DNA of 58,641 bases, taken from positions 1-58,641 of IMG/VR virus record IMGVR_UViG_3300021090_000949; one strand, given 5' to 3'. Positions 23,199 through 32,434 of the stretch are shown in pieces (position 1 is the stretch's first letter; each line of letters starts with the position of its first letter). The notes beneath the pieces are model-generated. The model had not been told where the DNA came from, did not search any database, and saw only the letters and a program-made list of their open reading frames with translations. This DNA comes from a virus. The translations under genes were made by a program, and so were the position numbers.

Positions 23199-23996
23199 TT
23201 ATTGTTTCGAACCGTGTGATTTGTGCGTCTTGACCAAGCGGCCGTTAAGGATCACACTCCCTTGAACTACATTTCCGGCAGTGGCAGTGCGTGGCCCATC
23301 ATATAGAATATTGCCGTTGACCACGATCGTCGATGCAACTCCGGCTTTCGCGGCGTAATCCCACTTGGCGTATATATCGCCATTGACGACGACGGTATCG
23401 TTGTGATTGACCGCGTAAATGGCCACGCCGCCGACGCCCGCGTTGCATCCATAATAGCCCGAATCTCCCTTGGCAGTGCAATTGGCGGTGATCACGCCAT
23501 GCGCATAGGCGGATATTTCGACAGCCGATGATTGGCGACCGACCACGCTGGTAGCGGTTAGGTCTAAAGTGCCATTCCAAAAGACCCCGATCTGGTCACC
23601 CTCGATCGAGTCTGCGACGATCGTTACGCGAGATTGCGGGTTGAGAATCTCTACCGCTCCGCCTTCGAAGCAATTCGTTACGTTGCCGTAAGGGTCATAT
23701 GAATAGATAGTCGGGTTCTTGAGATGCCGCACCAAAAGCGTACAGACCACCGCTTGATTATTGTCTGTCACAGCCGGGCCGCCATCGGAATTGATCACGT
23801 CAACGCCGCTCAGATCGAGATAGCCGCTGGTGAGAATATACGGGCCATTGATCGTCGTCTCCGCCGCTGTGCTCTCTATCTTAGGAGCGGACAGATACAT
23901 TGAATGGTTGCCCGATGCAAGGGCCGCAGAGCTGCTCCCCAACAGCACACAGATCAGAATCAGTGCAACCGCTGTCTTGGATATCAATTGAGTCAT
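23199..23996 (-). CDS. Secreted beta-helix-like protein
   Basis: A 265-residue protein. The signal peptide (ALILICVLLGSSSAALASG) has a probable cleavage near residue 28. The rest is short repeating beta-strands rich in Asn, Gly, Val (HNDTVVVNGDIYAKWDY; STIVVNGNILYDG), as in right-handed beta-helices. Export signals are unexpected for a virion protein. It lies downstream of the late operon terminator, probably as its own unit with the OMP-like gene, and might alter the lysogen's surface. Function unknown. Confidence 0.65.
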   Translation of the reverse strand: MTQLISKTAVALILICVLLGSSSAALASGNHSMYLSAPKIESTAAETTINGPYILTSGYLDLSGVDVINSDGGPAVTDNNQAVVCTLLVRHLKNPTIYSYDPYGNVTNCFEGGAVEILNPQSRVTIVADSIEGDQIGVFWNGTLDLTATSVVGRQSSAVEISAYAHGVITANCTAKGDSGYYGCNAGVGGVAIYAVNHNDTVVVNGDIYAKWDYAAKAGVASTIVVNGNILYDGPRTATAGNVVQGSVILNGRLVKTHKSHGSKQ

Positions 23997-24018
23997 TGGA
24001 ACCTTCTTTGTTAATAAG

Positions 24019-24038
24019 CCGGCGCGAGATCGCGCCGG
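24019..24038. other. GC-rich hairpin between secreted-protein genes
   Basis: Stem CCGGCGCG/CGCGCCGG with a 4-nt loop in the 86-nt gap between two minus-strand genes. No good T-tract; possible transcript-stabilising or partial stop structure. Confidence 0.5.
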
Positions 24039-24082
24039 TTGGATGATATGAGAACCCCACCGGGGAACCTCGGTGAGATATT

Positions 24083-24613
24083 TTAGATCCTCAGAAAAAA
24101 GCCGCCCCCCGCGTGCCAGCCTTCAATGTAATTGTCCGACCCGATCTTGTATTTGCCGTATCCCCACAAGCCCCAGGCGCGAGCACCTGTCTTGGCCATG
24201 TTGTAAGCTGCGAGGCCTCCGGCAGCTGCCGCAAGGTAATCCGTAATGCTGCCATCGGTTTGCTGTTGGTCGAAATTAGGCCCAAAGAGTAATCCCAGCG
24301 TCAGACGCGGCGTGAGTATCTCGTCCTTCAACACAAGTTCGAAAGATACGTTGCCGATCTGGCGAGCTTCAGTTGTGCCCGCACTTGAGAATATATCAGT
24401 ATACCACAGCGACGAGAGCGGCCCGATATCGACATCGAGCACAAACGGCACTATCTCGACTTTGTCGAAGAGCACACCGGCTGATACCGCGACCGCCTGA
24501 TCATAGCGAACGCCGACAAATCCGAAGCCCTGCGAGAGGTCGGATTGTGCGAGGGTCGGTAGCGCCGTTACCAAGACGAGCAGCATCACCAATAGGGTTA
24601 GCGATTGTTTCAT
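24083..24613 (-). CDS. Outer-membrane-barrel-like protein with signal peptide
   Basis: A 176-residue protein. Signal peptide LVMLLVLVTALPTLAQ, then alternating hydrophobic strands (GFVGVRYDQAVAVSAGVLF; RLTLGLLFGPNF) and an aromatic end (WHAGGGFFLRI), like small outer-membrane beta-barrels. Such phage genes can change host surface receptors or exclude other phages. Coded after the late terminator, with its own ribosome site (GGAAAGGA). An exported periplasmic protein is the alternative. Confidence 0.6.
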   Translation of the reverse strand: MKQSLTLLVMLLVLVTALPTLAQSDLSQGFGFVGVRYDQAVAVSAGVLFDKVEIVPFVLDVDIGPLSSLWYTDIFSSAGTTEARQIGNVSFELVLKDEILTPRLTLGLLFGPNFDQQQTDGSITDYLAAAAGGLAAYNMAKTGARAWGLWGYGKYKIGSDNYIEGWHAGGGFFLRI

Positions 24614-24668
24614 GGTTGTCCTTTCCTTAGTCCCGCAATCGTCCGTGTTCTGGATCGTGTCACTCGGT

Positions 24669-24701
24669 AAAAAACAAGCCCGGCTCCGCGAGGGCCGGGC
24701 C
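24669..24701 (-). terminator. Rho-independent terminator of the late operon
   Basis: On the minus strand: stem GCCCGGC/GCCGGGC with a 9-nt loop, then TTGTTTTTT. It lies 26 nt after the stop of the two-TM protein gene and is the clearest terminator in the window. It marks the end of the roughly 34-kb leftward structural operon. Confidence 0.85.
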
Positions 24702-24726
24702 TGGGTCGTTGCACAATACCGGCCGA

Positions 24727-25335
24727 TTACTCGGTCGGGATATCTTCGATCGCGCCGAACTTCGGCGCCACGGTGACGGCCTTTCCGACCAGAGCGTTGA
24801 TCTCGAAATAGCCGAATATCTCGCCAGCTTCGCCACCCTCCTCCGGGATCGGATCAGCACCGACCTTGAACTGGCACAGTCCGCTTTTCAGCGGGCGCAG
24901 TGCCTGTCCGCCTTCAGGGCGATCGACGATCGCGAAGGCTCCCTCGGTGACTACCGAAAGAACAGGATTGGTGAGCGGGGTGGTGATGAGTTCTCCGTTG
25001 CGATCGAAAGCGTCAAAGCCTTCGTAGACCACCTGTTGGTCAGCGGTAAGTTCTAATACGACGGACATAGGTCCTTCCTCCGTGATGAGAATTGGTTCTT
25101 TGTTTCCGAACTTCAGATATATTTTTGTCCCGCCCGAGTCAGTCGTCTGCTCTTTGTTTTTCAGGAAGTAGACGATGGTCACGGCGGCTGCGAATCCTGC
25201 AACAATGACGAGCTTAACCGTCGGGATATCGATATAGGCGAGATAGCCTATCAACACGAACGCGGCCAAAGCGACGCCATAGGGGCCTTTTTTGCTGGAG
25301 AAGAAGCCCAGTACCGGTGTTAGCCATGGCCACAT
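24727..25335 (-). CDS. Two-TM protein with C-terminal Ig-like domain
   Basis: A 202-residue protein. Two hydrophobic spans at about 19-36 and 40-58, then a beta-rich domain of about 130 residues (MSVVLELTADQQVVYEGFDA ... FGYFEINALVGKAV) resembling Ig-like folds. It sits two genes after the endolysin at the end of the late operon, so a holin or lysis-related membrane role is a reasonable guess, though the large soluble domain is unusual for a holin. Confidence 0.6.
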   Translation of the reverse strand: MWPWLTPVLGFFSSKKGPYGVALAAFVLIGYLAYIDIPTVKLVIVAGFAAAVTIVYFLKNKEQTTDSGGTKIYLKFGNKEPILITEEGPMSVVLELTADQQVVYEGFDAFDRNGELITTPLTNPVLSVVTEGAFAIVDRPEGGQALRPLKSGLCQFKVGADPIPEEGGEAGEIFGYFEINALVGKAVTVAPKFGAIEDIPTE

Positions 25336-25368
25336 AATCTGCTCCTTTGAAAAGATATCGCGATCCGG

Positions 25369-25731
25369 TTAGAGTGCGCCTTTGAGTTTCTCGACCCAGT
25401 GCTTGCCGTCCTTCAAATTATGCCAGGCCACGAACGAGTTGACCAAAGCATCGATGCCGATATTATCGAGCCACTCAAGTAGCGCCGGCAGCTCGATGAT
25501 ATCGTCCAGCCACTTTTTGACAACCGCCAGCTTTTCCTCACCGGTCACGCCCGCGACTTCGCCCAGATCATCTGCGAGGATCTCAACGCGCTCTACAGCT
25601 TCGTTGCAAAGCGCGAAGATCGCCTTGAGAGAAAAGTCCGCCTTGATGTTGGCGATCGCAGTGGCCAGTTCGGGAGTATCGAAATACTGCTTGAATCCCT
25701 CGAGTAGTTTTTCAGTGTTGATGGATGCCAT
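25369..25731 (-). CDS. Hypothetical helical protein
   Basis: A 120-residue protein from the ATG at 25731 (AGGAAGG upstream; the longer frame to 25917 runs over the endolysin gene). All-helical, amphipathic (KWLDDIIELPALLEWLDNIG), no clear TM span. Located between endolysin and the two-TM protein; the lysis cassette position suggests an accessory role. Confidence 0.65.
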   Translation of the reverse strand: MASINTEKLLEGFKQYFDTPELATAIANIKADFSLKAIFALCNEAVERVEILADDLGEVAGVTGEEKLAVVKKWLDDIIELPALLEWLDNIGIDALVNSFVAWHNLKDGKHWVEKLKGAL

Positions 25732-25741
25732 ATTCACCTTC

Positions 25742-26131
25742 CTACGGTTTGAAATTCTTGGCTGAGAATCCCCAGTTGATATTGATGTGGATATGTGGAG
25801 CGTTGCCGCCGGGATTGTGGAAGATGCAATGCACAACCGGTCCCCAGTGGTGCTTGACGTAAGCGATGACCTGGTCGATCTCAGGCTGAGAATAGTCTCG
25901 CGATCGGATATCGGCACCGTCTCCGCGGAGGTGTGCCGATTGCGGATTCGATCCAGTCAGATCAGCATTCTCCGAAGGCGTGCGCAGCAGGCAAGTGATA
26001 GTGACTGGCTTCTTGAAGCTCTCGTAAACGAAGGAAGCGAGGTTAAGAACTAAGAACTGCAGGCGGAGATCGATTTCGGTTTTAAACTCATCCTGGAGTC
26101 TCGTCGAGTCGTCTTTGAATTTCACCATCAT
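25742..26131 (-). CDS. Endolysin, M15-type D-Ala peptidase
   Basis: A 129-residue peptidase with start at 26131 (GGCGGAA upstream; 26128 also possible). Metal site SAHLRGDGADIR (His67, Asp74) and HIHIN (His113/115) follow the SxHxxGxAxD...HxH scheme of M15 carboxypeptidases and phage endolysins such as those of the T5 type. It cleaves peptidoglycan cross-bridges to release progeny. No signal peptide, so it depends on a holin. Confidence 0.85.
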   Translation of the reverse strand: MMVKFKDDSTRLQDEFKTEIDLRLQFLVLNLASFVYESFKKPVTITCLLRTPSENADLTGSNPQSAHLRGDGADIRSRDYSQPEIDQVIAYVKHHWGPVVHCIFHNPGGNAPHIHININWGFSAKNFKP

Positions 26132-26229
26132 CGTCGTTCCGCCTGCTTGGGTTCGCCACGGAGCCAATATCAGACAGAGCCGAAAATTGAGGCGATAACT
26201 TTAGACGACACAACAACAGAAGTAACCGC

Positions 26230-26421
26230 TTAGCCTCCCAGGATTGAAACCCGTGGCCGAACGCCTGAGGTATTCTCGCGCAGGATTTCTACGGCCACCT
26301 GGCTGCAACGGGCCAATGGCGTTCCACCACGCAGGACCTCCACGCCAACCTGCGTGACTCTGGCGACAGGCGTCCCGCCGCGCAGGACCTCGGTGGTGAT
26401 CTGGGTTGTTAGGACTGCCAT
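26230..26421 (-). CDS. Small repeat virion protein
   Basis: A 63-residue protein consisting of three near repeats: TTQITTEVLRGGTPVAR, VTQVGVEVLRGGTPLAR and CSQVAVEILRENTSG. Short VTQ-x-VEVL repeat proteins are common at the ends of phage tail modules and probably form beta structure in fibres. Its stop overlaps the next gene's start region (TAATG). Confidence 0.75.
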   Translation of the reverse strand: MAVLTTQITTEVLRGGTPVARVTQVGVEVLRGGTPLARCSQVAVEILRENTSGVRPRVSILGG

Positions 26422-27416
26422 TATGCCTCCATCTCAATCCCAAATTCCGCGGCGTTGAGATCTGTCTCGTCCCAGGCACCTGAGCTATCGGGCTGGGTCG
26501 CCCAGATCGCCTGGCTGACTCTATAGCTGTCGAACACGGTCAGCGCGGTTCCAGAGGAGTAATTGGTCGTAGCCTGGCGAATCACCCCCTTGACCGTGCG
26601 GGCTCCGACGTCATCTTTTCTGACTGCCATATTGACAGCGACCGCATGGATCGCACCGCCCGTAGCCTCAATATCGGGGACCGTGTAGGTGTCGATCTGA
26701 CCGGCAGTATCCTCCGAATTGTAAGTGGTATCATCGTCGGAATCGCCATCGTCATCGACGTTTTGGTAGTTCGACCCGGCTGAGGGAGCCCATTCGGTGG
26801 TAGCGCCTGCACCATTAGGCATCAGGACATCAACTCGACAATCCCCTTTGAAATCAGCATCGTCGATAAAGAGATCATCCCAGTAATGCGCGAATGATCC
26901 CCCTCCGATCCGGAAGACATCTGCGCCGCTTGATACCTGCTGAGTGTCGACGCCCGAGGCCGTGGCCACCGCCGCGCCATTGACCCGGATCTCGACCGAA
27001 CCGGTGGAATCGTGGAAGACCACCTTTGCTTCGATGTAAACGCGGGTATTTATCGGGATCACGCCTGCCGCTGAGATGCAGAGCTGAGTGCCCGCCGTCG
27101 TGCCGCGATAGGCTGCGATCGCGCCAGTAGCTGTTACCGCAATAGAGACCTGGGCGGTCGTACCGTTGCGAAACACGATACCATCATGTGACGCAGGAAC
27201 AGCCGTGTAAAGAAATGCTGCGCCGAATACTATTGTAGTCATGGCGCTGGGGAGCGCCAGGGAAGCGAAATCCGCGGAATTGTTTATTTCGAGCGACTTA
27301 CTCCCAGCGCGCAGCACCGGCGATGAGACTATTGCGGCTCCCGATTGGCTCGTCCATTTGCGATCGATCTCTGCTGTCACGTAATGATCAAAGCCGTCAA
27401 TAAAGATGATGGCCAT
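26421..27416 (-). CDS. Lectin-like (LamG/concanavalin) virion protein
   Basis: A 331-residue protein opening IFIDGFDHY and continuing with a jelly-roll pattern (TRVYIEAKVVFHDSTGSVEI, VNGAAVATASG, WDDLFIDDADFKGDCRV) used by LamG-like domains of phage adsorption proteins. The C-terminal third is acidic and then beta-rich. Probably part of a tail fibre or tip that contacts host sugars. Confidence 0.7.
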   Translation of the reverse strand: MAIIFIDGFDHYVTAEIDRKWTSQSGAAIVSSPVLRAGSKSLEINNSADFASLALPSAMTTIVFGAAFLYTAVPASHDGIVFRNGTTAQVSIAVTATGAIAAYRGTTAGTQLCISAAGVIPINTRVYIEAKVVFHDSTGSVEIRVNGAAVATASGVDTQQVSSGADVFRIGGGSFAHYWDDLFIDDADFKGDCRVDVLMPNGAGATTEWAPSAGSNYQNVDDDGDSDDDTTYNSEDTAGQIDTYTVPDIEATGGAIHAVAVNMAVRKDDVGARTVKGVIRQATTNYSSGTALTVFDSYRVSQAIWATQPDSSGAWDETDLNAAEFGIEMEA

Positions 27417-27419
27417 GGC

Positions 27420-28208
27420 TTATCCTCGCTTTCCTAACAATGTCAGATTGACCGAAGCTAAGGTCGCATCCTGTGAGCCAGGCGCCTCGATAGTCAGGAT
27501 GTCGCCCGCGGCAAAGCTCGCACCTGACGCAGAGGCAAAGGTTGGGACCGTGCCAGATATCGCAAACGTTGCAGTCCCGAACTCTGTCCCGTTTTTCTTG
27601 ATCGAGAAGATAGCCTCAGCAGTTGCAGAAGTACCTGCGATTCCCTGGGATCCAGTAAGACTCGATGCGAAAGTCACCGCCCGAACCATCTTGATGCGAG
27701 CAATCACCTCCCCTGCCTGTGGCTTGGTGGAGACATAGACTGGTACATCGTAGGCGATCTCCACAAATTCGAGCGCCGTCTCCCCTGTGTTGACACGCGC
27801 GAGTTTGAGCGCCTGTCCGGAATAGCTGTCGGGGGTGTCGATAAGGAATAAAAATGATATACCACCGCCAGTCGCCATGTCCACCCAGGCAGAGCCGTTG
27901 AAGACATAGAAGAGGTTCTCATCCTGCATGTACACCAGCCAGCCTTCGGCAGGCGTATGAAAAGCCCACGCCGATGACTGATAATAGGCGATATGAGTGG
28001 CATGGCCAACCCAAGCGCCGGTGGGAGATCCTGCCACGATATATGTGTCGCCATCGGCCGGTGATCCGGGCGGCGTCGCGAGATCCTTGTCTTTAACCGT
28101 AGCCTGGACGAGAGCGTCGACCGCCCGGATGACTCCCGTATTGACCGTGACCTCTTTCTGCGACTGACTGGCCGAGAGTTCGGCAATTGAGAGTTTAGGA
28201 CTTGCCAT
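27420..28208 (-). CDS. DUF2793 tail protein
   Basis: A 262-residue protein. The N-terminal part has the DUF2793 pattern: QSQKEVTVN, PPGSPADGDTYIVAGSPTGA, then W-H-TPAEGWLVY and YVFNGSAWV. DUF2793 proteins occur with gene-transfer-agent-like tails. The C-terminal part is beta-rich (GTATFAISGTVPTFAS). A related DUF2793-like segment is inside the adjacent tail tip protein. Confidence 0.85.
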   Translation of the reverse strand: MASPKLSIAELSASQSQKEVTVNTGVIRAVDALVQATVKDKDLATPPGSPADGDTYIVAGSPTGAWVGHATHIAYYQSSAWAFHTPAEGWLVYMQDENLFYVFNGSAWVDMATGGGISFLFLIDTPDSYSGQALKLARVNTGETALEFVEIAYDVPVYVSTKPQAGEVIARIKMVRAVTFASSLTGSQGIAGTSATAEAIFSIKKNGTEFGTATFAISGTVPTFASASGASFAAGDILTIEAPGSQDATLASVNLTLLGKRG

Positions 28209-28212
28209 CGTT

Positions 28213-28473
28213 CTATCCCTTCGCTACGCCCGACCAACCGTCGAGCTTTATCCATTCGTGAAATTTGCAACCTTCGGTCGGGCAAACGACACTCGGAGTC
28301 ACGATGCCATCCTGGTCGATCTTATGATGAGATAGCGACGCGACCTGGCCGCAGTCCGGACAGGAGAGGCCCGCGGTCCTCACACCATCCGCCTTCAGGC
28401 CACGCCATTGACCAGGATTCTTCACCGACCAAAACTCTTCAGCGTTCTTCGATTGAGCTATCATCTTGATCAT
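28213..28473 (-). CDS. Small zinc-finger protein in tail module
   Basis: An 86-residue protein with CPDCG at about 38-42 and CPTEGCKFHEWI near 64-75, giving a four-cysteine zinc site. It is coupled by ATGA to the tail tip gene. Similar small proteins appear beside DUF2793 genes; function unknown, perhaps a structural or assembly factor. Confidence 0.75.
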   Translation of the reverse strand: MIKMIAQSKNAEEFWSVKNPGQWRGLKADGVRTAGLSCPDCGQVASLSHHKIDQDGIVTPSVVCPTEGCKFHEWIKLDGWSGVAKG

Positions 28474-31400
28474 ACAGTAGCTTCCTGGCCGAAGCCACGC
28501 CCGACGATGGATGAGATTTGATAGATGACGACCGTCACCGGGTTTCCAGGGGTGAGGCTATCCTCGGTCTGCTGAGCCGCGGTATATGAGGCAGACGCCG
28601 ATGACAGACCGGTAATGGTCCGGAGCACCGCACCTCCGGGCGCGGTGAGTACGTCCGCCTCATAGGCCTCGACTGATTCTCCTAATGGAACGTCGATTGC
28701 ATCCGCCCATTCACCGGCGACCCGTGTGCGGCGAATCCAAGTGATTGTCAGGTTATTACTGCCGTCCCGACTCCCCTCGATATGCACCGGCGAGAGTGGT
28801 TTCATATTGCGGAGTTCGCAGGTGAACGCCTGTTGTAGTCCGCTGTCAAAAGCGGTGCCAAGCGTTACCGCCCGGTAGAAAAGCTCTATATTCTGATCAG
28901 AAACTCCGAGCTGGGCGAAGTGGATCTTCGACGCATCGAGAACGGCGAATCGATCTCCGATCGAATGCCCATCGGTGGCATATTCTGTCCCTTTTCGTCC
29001 GCGCAGAAGTCGCGATAGTGTGAACGAACCATCCGCTTCGGCCACAACGTTTTGCCACTGTATGATTTCGTTCGCTATGATCCCAACGTTTGCGCCGTTG
29101 AGGACCTCTGCTTCGGTAGCTGAGGTCAGGGTGTCAGTTGTATCTGACAAAAAGACCCTGAGCGAGTTCCCCTCGTCCCAGACGTTCGGATCAGCAACGT
29201 CGGCCAGTGCGTTGGTAGATGCTCCGATCGTCCCATCATTCACCACGCGTACGAGAATAGTCCAACTGGAACCGTCGATCGATCTGAAAACGGTGGCACC
29301 GCGCCAGTTGGTGGTGACGCCGGTGGCCGCCAGATAGACACCCGGGGTATCGGTCGAATCAGATAACAACGGGCAATCGATGAGTTCATACGCAGTCGGC
29401 CCCTGCCAGTCAATGCCACCCGGCTGATCAGGAAGAATAACTCCGAGGGCATTGGACGAATAGGCCGCCACGTCGTCATCCACGCAGGAGAGTTGCAATA
29501 CGCCGCCGGCATTCTTGATCTGGACGATGCGCAGCCGGTGCTCTGTGCCTGCCGCAGTGACGGTGATGATATCAGTGGGATCGAGCTTGATCTGCTTGCG
29601 ACCAACTGCGATCTCTGAGGCACTGCGTGCAGTCCAGGCGAGTTTCAGATGCTTCTCCGCGAGCTGGGCCGCCTCTGCAGCATCCATCACCAGAGGTAAT
29701 CGGATCGTCACTACCAGATCGGTATCCACGGCTTGGCGGCTGGCGCGTTGGATGCCAACTCTATATGTTGAAGCCGAAGAATTGGTTGACCAGTCAGTGC
29801 CATCAAACACGAAGTAACTCAGTCGATCTTCCGCGAAGATCCTCCAGCCCTCGAGCGGCGTCACGAATTCCCAGCCCCCGGCCGTCCAATAGGCCAGTTC
29901 ATCATCATGGCCGATCCAGGCGCCTGAACCAATGGTGGTTTGGCCTATCACATAGACGTCACCGATGGTTGGCGATATGGGCGGCTCCGCCAGGCCGAAT
30001 TCGACTACCCGCTCATTGATCAACAGCGCGTCCATGTATTCGATCTCGACGATACGCGGGACCTCCCAGAGTTCAGTTCGCGTCTTAGTCAGCGTTTGCG
30101 GTCGTGCACTGTTTTGCTGGTGCGCTCCCAGGTCGACCTCCGCGATCGCGGCAACGGACGAGCCGAGCCTCTTCGGGAACTTGATCTTGCCATCGGATTC
30201 GCACGCATCGAAGAGATAAGCGGCCATCAGCGCTTCGATCGCTGCCCGGCCGGACATCCGGTTATCGATACAAAACCCTTTAACGGTATCAGTCAGCTCG
30301 GTCACCTCGATATCACCTTCCGCCAACCCGAGTTGTCCACAGATATCCGTTACCACGTCGGAGAGCGGCACGCCATTGCCCACCAGGCGATCAAGATAGA
30401 CACGGACGAAGCCGCCTGACGGTGAAACCGCATTGGAACCATACCAATAGCTATGCATCACACTGTCATAGAAGCCGCCCGCGGTCTTGGTGAGCGGGAG
30501 CGTATAGGTTGCCGCAATCGATTGGGAGGCGAGATCGATCTTATAGAGCGAGGTCTGTTTGCCGATCCAGAGACTCCCATCCACGGGGCCTCGCTTGAAA
30601 TCCGACACAGCCCGGTTGCCCACAACACCGGCGATAGTCGCGATATGTGCCATGGTATCTGCATCGAAGAAGGCGAGGTCCTCGGTCGACGTGCTGCCGA
30701 CCATCACCTGATTGGTGATCGGGTCGAAGCAAATGCGATCGCCGTCCTGGATGTAGGCCGTGATATCAAATTCTTCCGGAGTCGTGCCGTCGAACAGCAC
30801 CACGTAGGTTGTTCCGGCACTATCCCCGCTTGAGCAGATCACATAGGCGGTCGGCCGAGTGTAATCGAACCTTCCCTGGGGTCGGGCAGAGATCATATGG
30901 CCATCCGCCGGCAAGGCATAACTGAGGATCGGGTCGTGGCGATAATCGGTGAACCAATAGAAGGTTGAGGCGCCGCCTATGGATAAAGCAAAGAGGACTC
31001 TGGGAGCGTCCGGTGCAGTAGTGATCTGGCGACCGCCATAGGTAACCTGCTGTAGTCCCTGCACTATCTCTTCCCCGGCATCGGCGATCAGGAAGCTCTG
31101 CGCGATCAAGCGTCGAATCGAATAGGTGTTGAATTCTACACCCGGTGCCGCGATATAGAGGTTGAAGTTCCTGTCGAAATCCCAACCACCATTCACCGAA
31201 CCGACATCATCATTGTCGACCTGCAACTGAATGGTCCCGGTTCGGAGATCAATCCGTGTCCACAAGCCCGAGGTATGCAGGACGGCGTAGAGCTGGCTGA
31301 TTGGATCCACCCTAAAGTCGTCCTGGTTTAGTGCCGCAAATGAGAGATCAGGGAGCTCGTCGTATGGTTGACTCGGCGTTGCATTGGTCGTGATTTCGAA

Positions 31401-32024
31401 TGTCAGATTGGGGATCCGATTGCCGAATTCGCCCAGAGGCAAATCATTGAAAACAATGTACGCCAATCCGCGATAGCCGGGTACGTTGCCTATTCCCTCG
31501 AAATGCTCCATCGTCGGATCGGCCGTCTGAGTTTCGTCACCGAGGTAGAGCCTATACGAGAGTCCAGGAATCCGTACGACATCGTGATTCGTCGTGGAAT
31601 TGTCAAAGATCAGCTTGGTATCTGCCCAGATGCGCAGGATCCCATCGATGGGCCCCTGGCATAATCCGACTGCGAGGGTGCCATAATAGGCGAACTCGGT
31701 TATCTCGGTATCGGGACCAAAGCAACCGCCTGAGATCTCATCGGTGAGGCGCTGTTCGCGCAGCGGCCGCGACCAGATGACGTTGCCGGCGAGTCGCATT
31801 GTCCCGTAAAGCCGTTGAATCGGAGTCCCATACGACGAGACCTGAACGAGCAGACTGTCCAGTCGCGGTCCCTGTTGCCGAATAGTATCCGGTCCGAGCC
31901 CGAGCACGTTGTAATCGATCCAGCGTCCGGCCGTCAACGCGGCCATCGATGCAAGCCCCTGAATGATAGGACCGAATGGTGCGGTCAGGACAAAAGCAGC
32001 TGCACCGAGAACTGGACCGGCCAT
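28470..32024 (-). CDS. Tail tip/host specificity protein (gpJ/GTA-like)
   Basis: A 1184-residue protein; start at 32024 (GGAGGCG upstream, ATGA overlap with the peptidase gene). N-terminal hydrophobic segment GPIIQGLASMAALTAG then the tip pattern GTPIQRLYGTMRLAGNVIWS. A central part with kelch/propeller-like repeats precedes a phage-tail_3-type domain. Around residues 690-760 lies a DUF2793-like insert (GDVYVIGQ, WEFVTPLEGWRIF). The C-terminal FN3-like region is typical of baseplate hubs. It forms the tail tip that receives DNA-injection signals. Confidence 0.85.
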   Translation of the reverse strand: MAGPVLGAAAFVLTAPFGPIIQGLASMAALTAGRWIDYNVLGLGPDTIRQQGPRLDSLLVQVSSYGTPIQRLYGTMRLAGNVIWSRPLREQRLTDEISGGCFGPDTEITEFAYYGTLAVGLCQGPIDGILRIWADTKLIFDNSTTNHDVVRIPGLSYRLYLGDETQTADPTMEHFEGIGNVPGYRGLAYIVFNDLPLGEFGNRIPNLTFEITTNATPSQPYDELPDLSFAALNQDDFRVDPISQLYAVLHTSGLWTRIDLRTGTIQLQVDNDDVGSVNGGWDFDRNFNLYIAAPGVEFNTYSIRRLIAQSFLIADAGEEIVQGLQQVTYGGRQITTAPDAPRVLFALSIGGASTFYWFTDYRHDPILSYALPADGHMISARPQGRFDYTRPTAYVICSSGDSAGTTYVVLFDGTTPEEFDITAYIQDGDRICFDPITNQVMVGSTSTEDLAFFDADTMAHIATIAGVVGNRAVSDFKRGPVDGSLWIGKQTSLYKIDLASQSIAATYTLPLTKTAGGFYDSVMHSYWYGSNAVSPSGGFVRVYLDRLVGNGVPLSDVVTDICGQLGLAEGDIEVTELTDTVKGFCIDNRMSGRAAIEALMAAYLFDACESDGKIKFPKRLGSSVAAIAEVDLGAHQQNSARPQTLTKTRTELWEVPRIVEIEYMDALLINERVVEFGLAEPPISPTIGDVYVIGQTTIGSGAWIGHDDELAYWTAGGWEFVTPLEGWRIFAEDRLSYFVFDGTDWSTNSSASTYRVGIQRASRQAVDTDLVVTIRLPLVMDAAEAAQLAEKHLKLAWTARSASEIAVGRKQIKLDPTDIITVTAAGTEHRLRIVQIKNAGGVLQLSCVDDDVAAYSSNALGVILPDQPGGIDWQGPTAYELIDCPLLSDSTDTPGVYLAATGVTTNWRGATVFRSIDGSSWTILVRVVNDGTIGASTNALADVADPNVWDEGNSLRVFLSDTTDTLTSATEAEVLNGANVGIIANEIIQWQNVVAEADGSFTLSRLLRGRKGTEYATDGHSIGDRFAVLDASKIHFAQLGVSDQNIELFYRAVTLGTAFDSGLQQAFTCELRNMKPLSPVHIEGSRDGSNNLTITWIRRTRVAGEWADAIDVPLGESVEAYEADVLTAPGGAVLRTITGLSSASASYTAAQQTEDSLTPGNPVTVVIYQISSIVGRGFGQEATV

Positions 32025-32434
32025 CAGGACGCCTCCAGGCAATGCAGGCGATAGAGTCCGACCCAGTATGGTTTGACATCTGGATGATTCAGAGGCTGCT
32101 CCACGACCCGCTTTGCATGCGCCAGACTATGAATCACGGTCCCCTCACCGGTCAACACGCCAATATGATTCGACTCGCCGCGATAGTTGAGCACAGCGAT
32201 GTCGCCGGACTGAGCTTCGGAGAATTCTATCCGGCGTCCATTCGCTCGGAGCTGACTGAGCACAGAATCGCTTGATACCTGTTTGCCATATGGCTCCACT
32301 CGGAGCGATACCCCAAGGGTGGCCAGCGACAAAACAACGACGCCGACACAATCGATTCCTTTCCGGTTGCGTCCCTGATACCGGAACCGTACGCCCAACC
32401 AACTACGAACCTCTGCGACAAACCGAGTTCTCAT
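32024..32434 (-). CDS. NlpC/P60 tail assembly peptidase
   Basis: A 136-residue protein with the catalytic cysteine in RKGIDCVG (Cys29) and His90 in GESNHIGVL, the NlpC/P60 scheme. In gene-transfer-agent-like and lambda-like tails this protein sits at the tip and may cut peptidoglycan during entry. Position between DUF2163 and the tip protein is canonical. Confidence 0.9.
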   Translation of the reverse strand: MRTRFVAEVRSWLGVRFRYQGRNRKGIDCVGVVVLSLATLGVSLRVEPYGKQVSSDSVLSQLRANGRRIEFSEAQSGDIAVLNYRGESNHIGVLTGEGTVIHSLAHAKRVVEQPLNHPDVKPYWVGLYRLHCLEAS

